A stretch of 45,000 nt of DNA from the NCBI GenBank assembly GCA_963575745.1, contig CAUYUJ010014773.1:87501-132500 (forward strand), in the 5' to 3' direction. The notes beneath the pieces were generated by a model. It saw only the letters and a program-made list of their open reading frames with translations. It was not told the DNA's origin and did not search any database. Every line of letters starts with the position of its first letter. Position 1 is the first letter of the stretch. Below, piece by piece: positions 1-11,343 of the stretch. The stretch is from Prorocentrum cordatum. Lineage: Eukaryota > Sar > Dinophyceae > Prorocentrales > Prorocentraceae. A program made the position numbers and the translations under genes.

Positions 1-1
1 C

Positions 2-216
2 GCAGTTAAAAATACATGACCAAGTCAGGCTTAAACTTCCACCTACCCCAACCAATGGGGAAGTCATTCCTGTCCTCTTCCACGCAATTCTGAATATCTC
101 CCCGTGTGAAATCACGGGTACAATTCACTCCCATATGTATTACTTTTATCTACCTCACCACAGCGCCCAGACATGTCAACTTAAGCGCAGCTGGATAAAC
201 TCTTGCACCGGGGATG
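2..216. repeat. Direct repeat, copy 1 of 2 (about 215 bp)
   Basis: This stretch recurs at 479-681 with a few substitutions and small indels. Shared blocks include CTCTTCCACGCAATTCTGAA, TATCTCCCCGTGTGAAATCAC and CACAGCGCCCAGACATGTCAA. The unit carries no reading frame I recognise. The period of about 477 bp means the two copies plus spacer could be part of a longer array cut by the window edge. Confidence 0.85.
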
Positions 217-221
217 ATGAA

Positions 222-342
222 CCACGAAAAGGATAGTGCTGGTCTCACCCTCGAAGGAATGGAATACTATATACCGCTGAGGAAACACGAAAGCGATAGC
301 GCCGGTCTCATCCTCGAAGAAATTCAATGCAAGATACCGCTT
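222..342. repeat. Two-copy tandem repeat of about 62 bp
   Basis: Two adjacent units share the order CACGAAA, GATAG, GCCGGTCTCA/GCTGGTCTCA, CCTCGAAG, AAGATACCGCT/ATATACCGCT. It lies between the two copies of the larger repeat and is probably part of the same composite unit. Confidence 0.7.
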
Positions 343-478
343 GCCCGTTACGACAGTTGTTCATCTTGAGCACTGACGACTAGGGCGTCTCCGAGTGGGA
401 CCCCCCTTCCCCCCGTTGACTCCTATCACGGCAGCCTTCAGCCTGGTTGGGCGGGAGGTCCCAGGCTCTCCCTGGTGT

Positions 479-681
479 GCAGTTAATAATACATGACTAA
501 TTCAGGCTCAAACTTCCCCCTACCTCAACCAAGGGGGAAGTTGTTCCCGACCTCTTCCACGCAATTCTGAATATCTCCCCGTGTGAAATCACAAATACAA
601 ATCACTCCCATACTACTTCTCACCACAGCGCCCAGACATGTCAATTTGAGCCCAGATGAATAAACTTTCGCAACGGGGATG
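479..681. repeat. Direct repeat, copy 2 of 2
   Basis: Second copy of the repeat at 2-216, same orientation, with small deletions near the TATTACTTTTATCTACC block of copy 1. Confidence 0.85.
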
Positions 682-1924
682 TAATTCTGCACCCTGCCAT
701 TCCACACCCTGCTATTGGGTGGCGGAGTGCCACCGGGGGAGGGACGTGGCAGCGCCCCTGGTCGTGGTGCTGTCCGATGCCAGCAGTGCGCAGCACGCAG
801 GGAAGGGGGGTGCGGAGGGGAAGGGGAATGTCAAGGCGCGACGAGGACGAGGGGGCTGGGGAGGGGAAGGATGGACGACGAGAATTAGGACGAAGGGGAT
901 GATGTGAAGAATATAGGGATGATGCGCAAGATGACGAGGACGAACAACCAACGCAGGGAGGGGGGGACAAGGCGGAAGAGCAGGTGGACGAGGACAAGTA
1001 TGATAAGGATGAGTATTAGGAAGATTTGAAGAAGGAGGTCGACATGGAAGAGCATGGACTCGTTGGCGTTGGATGCTTCGCGCGACCACCACGGCCTCGC
1101 CGACTATTCGCTTGCCCCGCGTGGCCCTCGGGAGGACTGGTCGACCGCAGTCGCGACTCCCCCGTGGTCTTCCTCACGCTCCTCCTCCTCCTGCTCCTCC
1201 TCCTCCTCCTCCTTTCCCCCCTGCTCTCACTCGTGCCCGCCAGGCATCTCGGGCTAGAAGTGGCAAGTCGTCGTTCGGATGTCGCCTTGTGACGGCGCCC
1301 ACTCCGTTCGACTCTTCCCTCTTCACTTCCCCCTGCTCCTTCCTTCTGCTCCCGCGTCTGCCCCCCCCCCCAACCCCCTTCAACCCCAGCGTCCATTTCT
1401 CCCTACTTTGACGTCATCCTTCATTCCTCCCTCTTCTGGCATCCTCCCGCCCCCTCCCTCCCCCGCCTGTGCAAGTGCGAGGATCGCGGCTGCGTTTGCG
1501 ACTGCTGCGGCGCTGGCGCCACGGCCGACGTCGCGATCACGGCGTCCAGCTTCGCGTCGAGACCGCGCAGGATGCCGCAAATTTCCCTCTGGGAATCCTC
1601 CAGGGCGCCCAGGCGCGCGGCGAGGCTCGTGGCATCGACCCGCTCTGGCATGCTGCTCAACGCAACTTGCGACCCAGGCGGCGCATCCGGCTGGTTCTTG
1701 GAAGCGGCAAGGCCGTGTTTTTGCTGTTCCGTTTTCGTTTCGCTGTTTTTTTCCATGGTCCTGGCGCCGTTTCGTTTCTGGTTCTGTCGCCCTTTTCTGG
1801 CTCTGGCTCCGGCCTCAATCCTGGAACCGTTTTCCTCCGCTTCGGTAATCCGTTTGTGCTACCGCTTCACTCACAAAATCAAACTTCCTGGAAGAGGCGA
1901 ATCAACGGCCCTGCCGTCGTTTCT
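682..1924. other. Gene-free interval
   Basis: I see no gene. It contains a purine-rich stretch (about 790-1030), a (TCC)n microsatellite at about 1180-1215 and pyrimidine-rich DNA to about 1460. Open frames here lack any domain and overlap on both strands, as expected of low-complexity GC-rich DNA. Confidence 0.6.
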
Positions 1925-2090
1925 GACTACCTACCAGACCACCCCAACCCAACCCGAAGACCCCAATTTCGGGTTTGGGGGGGACGGGCTTCATGTGTGT
2001 TTTCCCATGTTCTCCAGCCCCCCCCCACTGGAAATGAAGGGCAAATCGGGGCCTTCGCGTTGGGTTGTGGTGGTTTGGTGGGCGGCGAAT
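1925..2090. mobile_element. Foldback (MITE-like) element, family C
   Basis: The left arm (ACCACCCCAACCCAACCCGA and following, from about 1925) is matched by the reverse complement of the right end (ACCACCACAACCCAACGCGA, ending near 2090). The two arms pair over about 45 bp, and the pairing continues loosely inwards (CCCATGTTCTCCAG, about 2005-2020). There is no coding capacity. A non-autonomous inverted-repeat element is the simplest reading; no target duplication was identified. Confidence 0.6.
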
Positions 2091-2104
2091 TTCCAAGAGC
2101 CACC

Positions 2105-2312
2105 AAAGAGAAGAAGACGAAACGCCATAAACATAAACTTTTGGCGCTCCGCGCGGATTTCTTGACCCGCGCTGGAACCCCTTCCCTGGCGCGCGGAGCG
2201 CGCCAAGGGCGGCGCTGAAGGCGCCGCCGGGGGGGTCCAGCGCGGATCCAAGAAATCCGCGCGGAGCGAGAAAAAAGTTTATGTTTATGACGGTTTTGCT
2301 TCTTCGACTAAG
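2105..2312. mobile_element. Foldback (MITE-like) element, family A, copy 1
   Basis: Terminal inverted repeats of about 65 bp: the left arm contains CATAAACATAAACTTTTGGC then CCGCGCGGATTTCTTG, and the right arm is its reverse complement ending in TTTATGTTTATGACGG. The core has the inner palindrome GGCGCGCGGAGCGCGCC and matches the core of the element at 19.44-19.64 kb. A third, half copy is at 10.85 kb. No ORF. Confidence 0.75.
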
Positions 2313-3119
2313 GGCTGGCCCCCCTGGGGGCAGCGGCTGGGGGAGGCCCGGCCTGAGCCAAACCGGTGGCCGCGCGCGGCCGCTCCGGCGTGCCGCGGCG
2401 CGAGCACAGCTGCCGTGTGCCACTGCTCTCGCCCGGAGCGCCCTGCGGCCAGCTGCGCGCAGCGCAGCGTTCGCGGATGGCGGGGCAGGAGCGCGAGGAG
2501 CAGGCGGCGAGGGACAGGAGGCGAAGGGGAGGATGGAGAGGGCGAGGATGGCCAGGAGGAGCAGGAGGATGAGGAGGAGGGCAGGGGGAAGAGGAGGAGG
2601 AGGAGAAGGAGGAGGAGGATGAGGAAGAAGAGAAGGAGGATGAATGGCAGGAAGGGGAAGAGGAGGAGTAGGAGGAAGAAACATAATAGTAATGATCATA
2701 ATAATCATAATGGTAATAACAATAATAATAACACTCATAGTAACCATAACCATAATCATAATCATATTAGTAATAATACGAATAAGACTGCCAATCATAA
2801 TCATAATACTAAAACTATTAATAATAATGATGATAATAATAATATAAATAGTAATACTGCGAATAATAATATCAATACTATAACGGTCATACGAATAATA
2901 ATACGAATACTAATCGCGCGGATAAAAACAATAAGAGTAATTTTAATAATAACAATGCGAGCAATCATGATAATGATGATAATCAGAAGAAGTCCAGTGT
3001 AAACCCAAGATGCACCAACGATGTTGCAATAAACCCTCCCTCCAAATTCCCTCTTATTGCGGTAAGCGGCCCATGAGAAGACAACCGTCTGATAATCCTC
3101 AATCGTGCCAAAAAACCAT
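2313..3119. repeat. GC-rich DNA, (GGA)n and (AAT/CAT)n microsatellite tracts
   Basis: About 2500-2690 is a polypurine GGA-rich tract. About 2680-2990 is an AT-rich trinucleotide tract dominated by AAT, CAT and GAT units. No gene is visible; the frames through these tracts encode Asn/Ile/Arg runs only. Confidence 0.75.
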
Positions 3120-3290
3120 TCGTGGGAGATCAACGCAGCGGATCAACATGACTGCTGCGTTCTGACAATCCGAAGTGCTGGAACGCCATTCCTGGGATTC
3201 CAACTCCGCGAATCAACGTGACTGTTGCGTTGTGGTAACCCAAACTCGTGCCAGAATATCAATCCTGGGACTTCGACCATAATCTTTGGA
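3120..3290. repeat. Tandem repeat of about 75 bp, two copies
   Basis: Units share ATTCGTGGGAGATCAAC/ATTCCTGGGATTCCAAC, CGGATCAACATGACTGCTGC/CGAATCAACGTGACTGTTGC and a following TG-rich block. Non-coding as far as I can see. Confidence 0.6.
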
Positions 3291-3299
3291 ACTGTCACA

Positions 3300-3735
3300 C
3301 ATGTTTGAAACGAATTCGCGCGGCACTAAAGCGATAGCCACATGTTGGAAAGGAAACGCCCTCCATCCTTGAAGCTGAAAAACTTTCAAGACGAATGTGC
3401 GCGGGCTTGGGCGAGAACCACATTTTGAAAACCACCCGCCCTCCGTCCGTGAAGCTGCAGCAAACGTTCAAAACGAATGAGCGCGATACGAAGGCGAGAC
3501 CACATTTTGAACAACACCCGCCCTCCGCCCATGAAACTGTTGCAGACTTTGAACGCACATGTGCACGGCATTAAGGCGAGAACCACACTTTGAAAACCAC
3601 CCGCCTTCAATCCGCGACTTTGAAAGCTGTTGCAAACTTTGACCACGACTGCGCGCGGCGCTAAGGCGAGAGTCACATTCGGAAAAGGATCCGCCCTACA
3701 TCCGTGAAGGTGTCGCGAGCAAACCTCAAACTTCA
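3300..3735. repeat. Degenerate minisatellite, unit about 85-90 bp, about five copies
   Basis: Each unit has GCGCGG-x-TAAGGCGAGA, CCACA-TTTGAAAA, CCACCCGCCCTCCRTCCGTGAA and GCTGTTGCAAACTTTGAA-like blocks in the same order. On the minus strand it encodes a repetitive FQNVV/FKVCNSF peptide, a product of the repetition with no known domain. Confidence 0.75.
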
Positions 3736-4317
3736 TCATCATAAGTGGCGACGAAGTCTCAAGCGAAATGCCCAGCCCGCCCTACCGGCACGCCCGGGTG
3801 CGCGACGGGGAAGAGCTGTTTGTAAGGAAAAGGGATGCAGTGATCGTTTCCAAGGTCTCAGTGTTGTGCCTATGAGTGGAGACGAGGAAGGGGGAGGAGG
3901 AGGGAAAGGCGAAGGGACAGGATGAGAGGGGGAAAGGGGGGGGGCGAGAGGGCGGGGTCGATGATGAGAAGAGGGTGAACGGGAGGTGGATGAAGATGAA
4001 ATTATATCCCCAGAGCATTTGGCACTTGGTTTCATGTAAAGCCACAGAGACGACAATTGACAGGCAGAAAAGAGAAGGGGAGACGACATAAGGCAGGGGG
4101 GCAGGATGCCAACAGACACATGATACAAGAATAACGTCAACTATCTTAAAATGCGACCTCTGAGTCAGCAGTCGATCACCATGGTCAGGCGCCTCTCCTC
4201 CTAGCTGCGGAGACGATGTCAACTTCCCAAGGAACATGAGACCCAACTCACGGTAGGAATGGGCTCAGACGCCGACAACAAACTGCAGCCCCAACAAGTC
4301 GGAAAAGCCGCCATACA
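3736..4317. other. Gene-free interval
   Basis: No gene seen. A short GGA-rich stretch occupies about 3885-3965. The rest is unique-looking sequence without a recognisable coding signal on either strand. Confidence 0.5.
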
Positions 4318-5286
4318 TTGCAAAACAAACCGCGCTCCCGGGCAGAGAAGACGCCGTACCTCCTGAGAGAAACTACGCTCCTGTTGGAGAAGGCACCGTA
4401 CATTCCAAGAGAAACAGCACTCCCAGTCCAATCAGACGACATACCTCCCAAGAAAACCTACACTCCCAATTGGAGAGAACGCGATCATCCCCGAGAGCAA
4501 CAACGCTCCCAGTCGGAAAATACGCCATACTTCCAAAGAGAAACGCCGCTCACATCAAGCGAATACGCTATTCATCCTAATATACGTTGTACTTCCAATC
4601 GAAAAAAACACCACCCGTCGCAAGATAACAACACTTCCAGTCGTAGAGGACGCCATACCAGCCAAAAGAACAACAACATGGACAGTGTGGGCCAAGCCTG
4701 CACTGTGAACCAGACCGACGGTCCACATGCGCATGGAGAAGAGCGAAACAAGACACACCAAATCCACTCACATGGCCAGGGTGGCTTTGCAACACCTCTT
4801 CATCCAGGATGCAGTGTGCAAAGGTGGTTGCAGCCTTCTCTACTGTCCGATCTTCACAAGCACATCCTGACAGTGGCAGAGGAAACACCCCTGAACTTAA
4901 GCAGGTGGTCCAAGACGCGTGCAGCATCCCGAGCCACACTTGCCTCAGACGTCTGCAAGAAGCTGCGACGACACAGTCTCGAGTATGTCCCCGCTCAGAC
5001 ACCAGAGCTGATCCGTGTACATTCGAAAAAACTCCTGCGGAACAACATGTCTGGAGAGGCACTGCTCGACACACCTGGCACCAGCAGTTGTTGTACAGAA
5101 ATATGGACTGTCCCAAGATACCTCTGGAAACTTCGGGACTGGAGGGACGCTTCGCCGAACCAGGGCGCAACTGTTGAAAACGTGCTGCAATCTCTTCGGT
5201 CGTGGCCTCCAAACGCATTTGAGATCATGACCATGCCGATGACAAGGCACCTTGCGGCAAAGCTGGCACACGAGAGGTCACCATAG
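4318..5286 (+). other. Open frame of 322 codons over a 50 bp minisatellite, doubtful gene
   Basis: The plus frame stays open for 322 codons, but its first third (about 4330-4670) lies on a degenerate minisatellite of about 48-51 bp (ACTCCCAGTC, ATACGCCATAC, TTCCAAAGAGAAAC). The peptide there is a repetition of RETxLxxEKxPYxPR-like units. The remaining 200 residues (Trp, Leu and Arg rich) match no family I know. The minus strand is also open over much of the same segment, and every supported gene in the window is on the minus strand. I regard it as a probable chance ORF; transcript evidence would decide. Confidence 0.2.
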
Positions 5287-5449
5287 TCGGCTCGGACAAG
5301 CCCAGGCCTCGACCGCCACCATCGCGATCATCAGGAGACTTTACACAAGGCCGGCGATGACGAGGTTGTCTACTAGATGGTCCAAGATTATGTCTACCGC
5401 CGAGAGAGTGCGTTTCACGGGCGGCGCTGGCCTTGGGAACATTCGGCGG

Positions 5450-5815
5450 CGCGTTTCGAACTGGGGGGTGGACCCCCCCAACACTCGGCGCCGTCGATCA
5501 GAGCCAGACCCCCTTCCCCCCTAACCCCCCCCCCCTCTCCCAAACCCCCCCCCCTCCCAAGGGGGGGGGTGAGGTCCAAACCCCTCCCCCCCCTTGGCGC
5601 CAGCGCCGGCGCTGGCGGCCGCCAGCAGCGCCGACGGCGGAGACGCAGCGACGACGACCAGAGGGAGCCCAAAGGGGAGGGGGGGGTCCAAACCCCCCAC
5701 CCCCCGACCCGCGCCGGCGCCGGCGCCGGCGCTGGCGGCGGCCAGAAGCGCCGACGGTGGGGACGCACCGACGATTACCAGAGAAGGCCCAGAGGCCGCA
5801 GGGGGAACACACACA
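5450..5815. repeat. C/G-homopolymer-rich DNA with a two-copy tandem repeat
   Basis: Runs of 7-9 C or G alternate with two copies (about 5598-5680 and 5710-5795) of a unit containing CGCCGGCGCTGGCGGC, CAGCGCCGACGG, GACGCA, CGACGA and CCAGAGGGAGCCCA/CCAGAGAAGGCCCA. A (CA)n tract follows at 5811-5825. No gene. Confidence 0.7.
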
Positions 5816-5844
5816 CACACACACAAATCACCATATCGAGCCCT

Positions 5845-5975
5845 CGCCCCCCAGAAGCCACCGAGAGGCCCTCAGGAAGGTCCACGAGACTTCACACATG
5901 CTCCTCAGACGCCCCCGAGACCCTTCTGACGAGACCTCAAGAAACTCCGATCCAAAGCCAAAACACGGTGGCGGG
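5845..5975. repeat. Direct repeat flanking the (CCA)n tract, left copy
   Basis: The blocks GCCACCGAGAGG, GACTTCACA, CTTCTGACGAGACCTCAAGA and CACGGTGGCGG recur in similar order at 7459-7592, on the other side of the trinucleotide tract. Similarity is imperfect. Confidence 0.6.
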
Positions 5976-5984
5976 AGAGCCGAA

Positions 5985-7457
5985 TGCCACACCACCACCG
6001 CCACCACCACCACCACCACCACCACAAACCACAACACCACCACCACCACAACCACCACCACCACCACAATCACGACAACCCACCACCACAACCACCACCA
6101 TCACCACAAGCCACTACACAACCACCACCAAAAACGCCACCACCACCAGCACCACCACAACACACCACAACCACCACCACCACCACCACCACCAAAAAAC
6201 ACCACACCACTATTAGCACCATCACCACCACCTCCACCACCACCACCATCACCACAACCCACCACCACCACAACAAACCACCACCACTACAACGACCACC
6301 ACTATCACCACCACCACCACCCACCCACAACCCACAACCACCACCAGCAGCGCTATCAGCAGCACCACCACCACCACAAACCACCACGCCACCACCACCA
6401 CCACCGCTACCACCAATACCACCACCACCACGACCACCACGTCAGCCAACCACCACCACCAACAAACCACCACACAACCACCACCACCACCACAGCCACC
6501 ATCACCACCACCACCACAACAACTCACCACCACCACCACCACCGTCACAACATCCCACCACCGCCACCACCACGATCCACCACACCACCACGCCACCACC
6601 GCCACAACCACCACCACCACCACAACAACCCACCACACCACCACCACCACCACCAACCACCACACCACCACCACCGCCACCACAACCACCATTAGCATCA
6701 CCTCCACAAGCCACCGACACCACCACCGCCACCAACACCACCACAAACCACCACACCACAACCACCACCACGGCCAACACCACCACCACCACCACAACCC
6801 ACCACCACCACCATCATCACCACAAACCACCACCACCACACCACCACCAAACCACCACCACCTCGACCACCAGCACCAACCACCACTACAACCACTACCA
6901 TTACAACAAACCACCACACCACCACCACAACCACAACCACCGTCACCACCACCACCACCACCACCACCACCACAACCCACCACCACCACCACAAACCACC
7001 ACACCACACCACCACCACGACCACCACCACGACGACCACCACCACCACCACCACTTACCACCACCACCACCACCACAACAAACCACCACACAACCACCAC
7101 AACAACCACCACCGCCACCACCACCACCACAACAACAACCACAACCACAACCACAACAACCACCACAACCACCACAACCACCACGACAAACCACCACACC
7201 ACCACCGTTATCACCACCACAACCAGCATCTTAAACCACCACCACCACAAATACCATCACCACCACCACCACCGCCAGAAACCAAAGCGCCACCACCAAC
7301 ACCGCCACCACCGCCACCACCACCATTACCTGGACCTGCCACCACAACTATCACAACAACCACCACCGCCACCACCACCAACCACCACACAACCACCACC
7401 AGCATTGCCACCACCACCACCACCGCCACAACCACCACCACCACCACCACCACGTCA
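5985..7457. repeat. Giant (CCA)n/(CAA)n trinucleotide tract, about 1.47 kb
   Basis: Almost pure CCA/ACC/CAC with CAA, CAT and CAG interruptions. Because these triplets give no stop codon in any plus frame and few in the minus frames, there are overlapping long ORFs (His/Thr/Pro runs on plus, Val/Gly/Trp runs on minus). These are not genes. The minus strand is (TGG)n and therefore could form G-rich secondary structure. Confidence 0.95.
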
Positions 7458-7458
7458 G

Positions 7459-7592
7459 GGAGGGCCCAAGAGACGCCCAAGAGGCGCTCAGGAGACTTCA
7501 CAAACGCCCTCCCGAGGCCACCGAGAGCCTTCCGACGAGACTCCAAGAGACATCCATTAGGACTCTGACCCAAAACCAATGCACGGTGGCGG
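7459..7592. repeat. Direct repeat flanking the (CCA)n tract, right copy
   Basis: Imperfect second copy of the block at 5845-5975, same orientation (GCTCAGGAGACTTCACA, CTTCCGACGAGACTCCAAGA, CACGGTGGCGGAG). A trinucleotide GTC/GCC-rich run follows at about 7590-7740. Confidence 0.6.
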
Positions 7593-7774
7593 AGCGTCAT
7601 CGTCGTCGTCTTCATCGCCGTCGCCGCCGTCCTCGTCGACGCTCCCCGCTGCCGCCGCCCGCCGCCGCAGGCGCCGGCGCCGGCCCAGAAAAGGAAGTCG
7701 TCGCCCCCGCCGCCGCCGCCAGCCGCCGCCGACAACGCAGGTGCCGGCCCGAGGAAAGGGAGAGAGGAAAAGTA

Positions 7775-7857
7775 GGGGAGGGGGAAGGGGGGGGGGTTGG
7801 ACCCCCCCCCTTCCATCACAGGAAGGGGGAGGGGGTTCAAACATGAGAGGGGTCTCT
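7775..7857. repeat. Inverted module, left copy
   Basis: GGAAGGGGGGGGGGTTGGA, C-run, then TTCAAACATGAGAGGGG. The reverse complement of 9045-9120 has the same order (GGAAGGGGAGGGGGGTTGGA, C-run, TTGAACATGAGGGGG). The two copies face each other across about 1.19 kb. Confidence 0.65.
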
Positions 7858-8356
7858 AAGCTATTCAAGTTACATCGCATGAAAAACGACGAACAACCTC
7901 AAATATCGTGATAGTTAAGTCCCTGAGCAAACGACAAACAACACACCTCGTGGATACATACCTACCCTCTCCGAAAAAACGAACGACAAAATCAAATTCC
8001 AGAATTAACTACTTTGCTTCAACGACAAAAGAACAGCCAACGAAACCCAAACTACTAACTTCAAACGGGTGAGCAATTAAATAAATATTGGATTACACTT
8101 AGCTAAAAGCACATCGCTCCCCTTTTATATACATCTAACCCATGAGTCAAACAAAACCAACGCAGAAAAAAACAAATCCAATCACTTACCCACTGATACG
8201 AAAAAAACAGCGACGCGAACCAACCCACACAAACCAACTCCGGCAAAAAAACAGCGAAAAGCAATTCGCAACATCTCAACCACTTTAAACAAATAGCGGC
8301 GGCACTGTTCCAAAACACTTACCGGACAATTAAAAACAGTAGTAGAAGTAGTAGTA

Positions 8357-8387
<31 letters not shown>

Positions 8388-9044
8388 TCGTCGTCGTCGT
8401 AATCGTAAAACGAATAGCAGTAGTAGTATCAGTATCCGTAGAAGTAGCTGTCGTGGTAGTCCTAGTGGTAATAACAGTGGTGGTAGTACGAGGGGCGCCA
8501 GTAGTAGACGGGTAGTAGCACCAGCAGTGGTAATATTAATACTTGTCGTCGGGGTAGCAATATCATTGAGCTCCCTACTGGAACCGTACTTCGGGCCCTC
8601 TTGCCATCCATTGGGAGCACATGAACTTCATGTTTGCGCGATACTTGAAACCTACTCCAACGTTTTCGTCTTCTACCAATATCATACTGGAATCTGAGGG
8701 ACGTCCGAGTGGGTCCCGCGAGGAGAACTCTTGCATCCACTTGGAATTCGATGAGGGCGTTTCGGAATTATGGGGTCCTATTCCATCCAATTGGAACCCC
8801 AATACAGGTCCTATTGGAAGTCTATGGGGATCCCATTGGAATCCTACTCGCCCGAGCGACGACAAACGACGGAAAACGCGCGCCACGACTGGTTGACTTC
8901 GAGGAACAACGAGTGGCGCGCCCCCAGGACAAGTGGTGTCCGCGACGAACGACGGCGCGGGCCTGGGCGACTTACCCAAGTGCGCCGCACGACGGACGAA
9001 CGACGGGCGACCCTCATGCGGCTTACCTACTTGTAGCCGATTAA
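7858..9044. other. Gene-free interval between inverted modules
   Basis: AT-richer DNA (7.86-8.34 kb), a GTA/GTC trinucleotide tract at about 8337-8480, then DNA with scattered CCATTGGAA/TTGGAATCC dyads (about 8590-8850). No ORF with a recognisable domain; no transposase seen. Confidence 0.6.
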
Positions 9045-9120
9045 ACCCCCCTCATGTTCAACCCCCCCCCCTCCCCTCCATCCAGGGGGGGGGTCTGCTT
9101 CCAACCCCCCTCCCCTTCCA
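9045..9120. repeat. Inverted module, right copy
   Basis: Inverted copy of the module at 7775-7857. Confidence 0.65.
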
Positions 9121-10539
9121 ACCGACCACAGAACGCGCTCTTTCCCACCGCCAGAAGGGGAAGGGTCATCCCCACCAGGGCATGTATCAGCAAAGTCCCC
9201 ACGGACGTGCGCGCAAGGACCGCCAACCAAAGAAGAGAACGAAATGAAAACCTGGGATAGCAGTTCGCTGCTGTGCTGGTGGCCACGATCAACGGTCATG
9301 CACAGGGGGACAATGGCAAACATGTGGCCTATCCGTGCTACCACGGTGGATGGCCTTTGCATGGAGGGAAAGCGGTGCGGCACCGTCGTCAACGAGGAAC
9401 GTCGTTTTCGCCGTGCCCTGTCAAACACCAACCGAGATGGCGATGTGCAGCGGGTGCCCAGCACGTGCCTGCTCCAGGAGCCACCGCCGCCGAACCAGCA
9501 CAACAGTGGACACGATGGAAAGCAAGGGCGATGTGACAGTGGGAGCGGTGCAAGCGTATTCAAAAGTTGACGGAACCAAATAATCCCATTCAAATATGTC
9601 ATGTTTGCCAGCGGGACCCCGAACAATGAATCCAGCTCGCGAGTTGTCAACTCCACTGCTCGCGCAATCAGTCCACCCTCTTACCCGCAACTTGCTTTGC
9701 AAAACCAGTGCTGCCGCGATTCCGATGACTGCTTGGCTCTGGCTGGTGCATCCCTGCGGCCGAGCTGGCGTGCGCAAGCTTGGGCGCAAAGCGGCCAGCT
9801 GGATTGGCACAGCCGATGCGGCCGCGATGGTTTCTACCCATGGCAACTTCCCGGCGCGTCTCAAAGGCCGCGCCGGCGCGCGGGCACTTCAGTGCGAGTC
9901 GGTGACTCGGGCGGGCGCGGTATCATGATGACGTCGGCAACGGCGGCAACGATGATGATAGTAGCAATGGCAAGGATGATGACGATGACGACGGCAAGGC
10001 CAATGACGGCGCCGATGCCTGTGACGACGATAACGATGACGATGATGATGAAATCGATGTACCTGTGATGAAGGTGCTTGAGTGATGATGGCTGCAATGC
10101 CGGCAGTTGACGATGCCGATGACGTGCTGCGGCGGCGCTAATAAGGGTGATGGTGAGGAAGTGCGCGCGCGGAAATCCGAGACACCTGGCAAACTTGTTG
10201 TTGGAAAGAAAAATATTATTGATCATATGTGCTTCGAGATAGCAAAACCATACGTAGTTTGCAGTGCCCCATGGGAGACCAGTAACCCCAGGGAGAATGC
10301 GTGGGGGATATACTTTCTTTTCTGAGCAAGAGAACCTACTCTGCGCTTGGTAATAAGAGTGGGGGGGGCGCCACACCCGCTAGCAGCCCCCAATGGACCC
10401 CCGTCGCGGGCAAACATTGCCGCGCGACGTCGACCCCAGTCGGCCTACGCCACCCGCCGCAACAAAAAACGGAGCCTCGGCCCACGGGCGCGGACAGGCT
10501 GAACTTGACCCCCGTCGGGGGGGAGAACCTCCCCGCGCT
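9121..10539. other. Gene-free interval with a (GAT/GAC)n tract
   Basis: No supported gene. A GATGACGAC-type trinucleotide tract occupies about 9925-10060. Overlapping open frames at 9.25-9.9 kb on both strands have no recognisable domain. Confidence 0.5.
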
Positions 10540-10835
10540 GACTGCCAAATGCGCAGTATGTGGTGCAAGCTGTGTGGTGCACGCTGTGTGGCGTGCGTAA
10601 ACAGTGTGGTACGCATAAGCCATGTGGTGTAGGCTGTGTGGTGTAAGCCATGTGGTGAAAGGTGCAACGCCCACGAGGCGCCCACGGGCGGCAACGTGGC
10701 GAAACCTTGGCACACCCATCCAGCACACGGGCGCTCACTGATCGGCCACGGCCGGCAACGTGGCGAAACCTCAGCACAGCCACGAGGCGCCCAAGGACGG
10801 CAACGTGGCGAAGCCTCGACAGATCCATTCGATTC
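10540..10835. repeat. Two short minisatellites
   Basis: About 10555-10670 repeats a GTGTGGTG-x-AAGCCAT/CGCTGT unit of about 14-16 bp. About 10675-10830 repeats CACGAGGCGCCCACGG and GGCAACGTGGCGAAACCT three times. Confidence 0.65.
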
Positions 10836-10853
10836 CTTGGGTAACCAAAGCAA

Positions 10854-10933
10854 GAGCCTGGCCAGGGGCGCCCAGCGCCGATCCAAGAAGTCCCCGCGGA
10901 CCGTCGAAAGTTTATGTTTGTATAGTTTTTCCC
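10854..10933. mobile_element. Foldback element family A, half copy
   Basis: CCCAGCGCCGATCCAAGAAG, CCGCGGACCGTCGAAA and GTTTATGTTTGTATAG match the right arm of the family A elements at 2.1 and 19.4 kb. The left arm is absent, so this is a truncated copy. Confidence 0.6.
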
Positions 10934-11119
10934 TCCTCGAGGGCAGGGCGAGGTGGGTTCGGATGAGGCGGAGAGGAGGAGGGGAGGGAGGTGGACGACG
11001 ATTGCGGTCAGCTCCGCCGGTCGGGTGCTGGCCGCCGTCTGCCGTCCGCATTTGCGGAGGGGGGTTCCTGCGAGGGCACTCGCAGCCCCAGCCGTCAGGG
11101 CACAGTGGGTCGCTCATTT

Positions 11120-11343
11120 TCCCCTTCCTCCTCCTCCTCCTCCTCCTCCTCCTTCTCCCTCCCTCCTTCCTCCCTCCCTCACTCCCTCTGGAGGAGGAGG
11201 AGGAGGAGGAGGAGGAGAAGGAGGAGGAGGAGGAGGAGGAGGAGGAGGAGGAGAGAGGGAGGGGGGAGGAGGAGGAAGAGGAGGAGGAGGAGGAGGAGGA
11301 GGAGGAGGAGGAGGAGGAGGAGGAGGAGAGGAGGGAGGGGGGA
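11120..11343. repeat. (TCC)n then (GGA)n microsatellite
   Basis: A pyrimidine (TCC)n stretch (about 11122-11190) switches to (GGA)n from about 11191 to 11343, giving an inverted microsatellite able to fold back. Confidence 0.9.

Noticed and set aside
1902-2804. 300-codon minus ORF
   Set aside because: It crosses two foldback elements, GC-rich DNA and AAT/CAT microsatellite; no domain and no codon signal.
5984-7250. ORFs of 416, 420 and 333 codons over the CCA tract
   Set aside because: They exist because CCA/CAA triplets contain no stops; composition is His/Thr/Pro or Val/Gly/Trp runs and several frames are open together.
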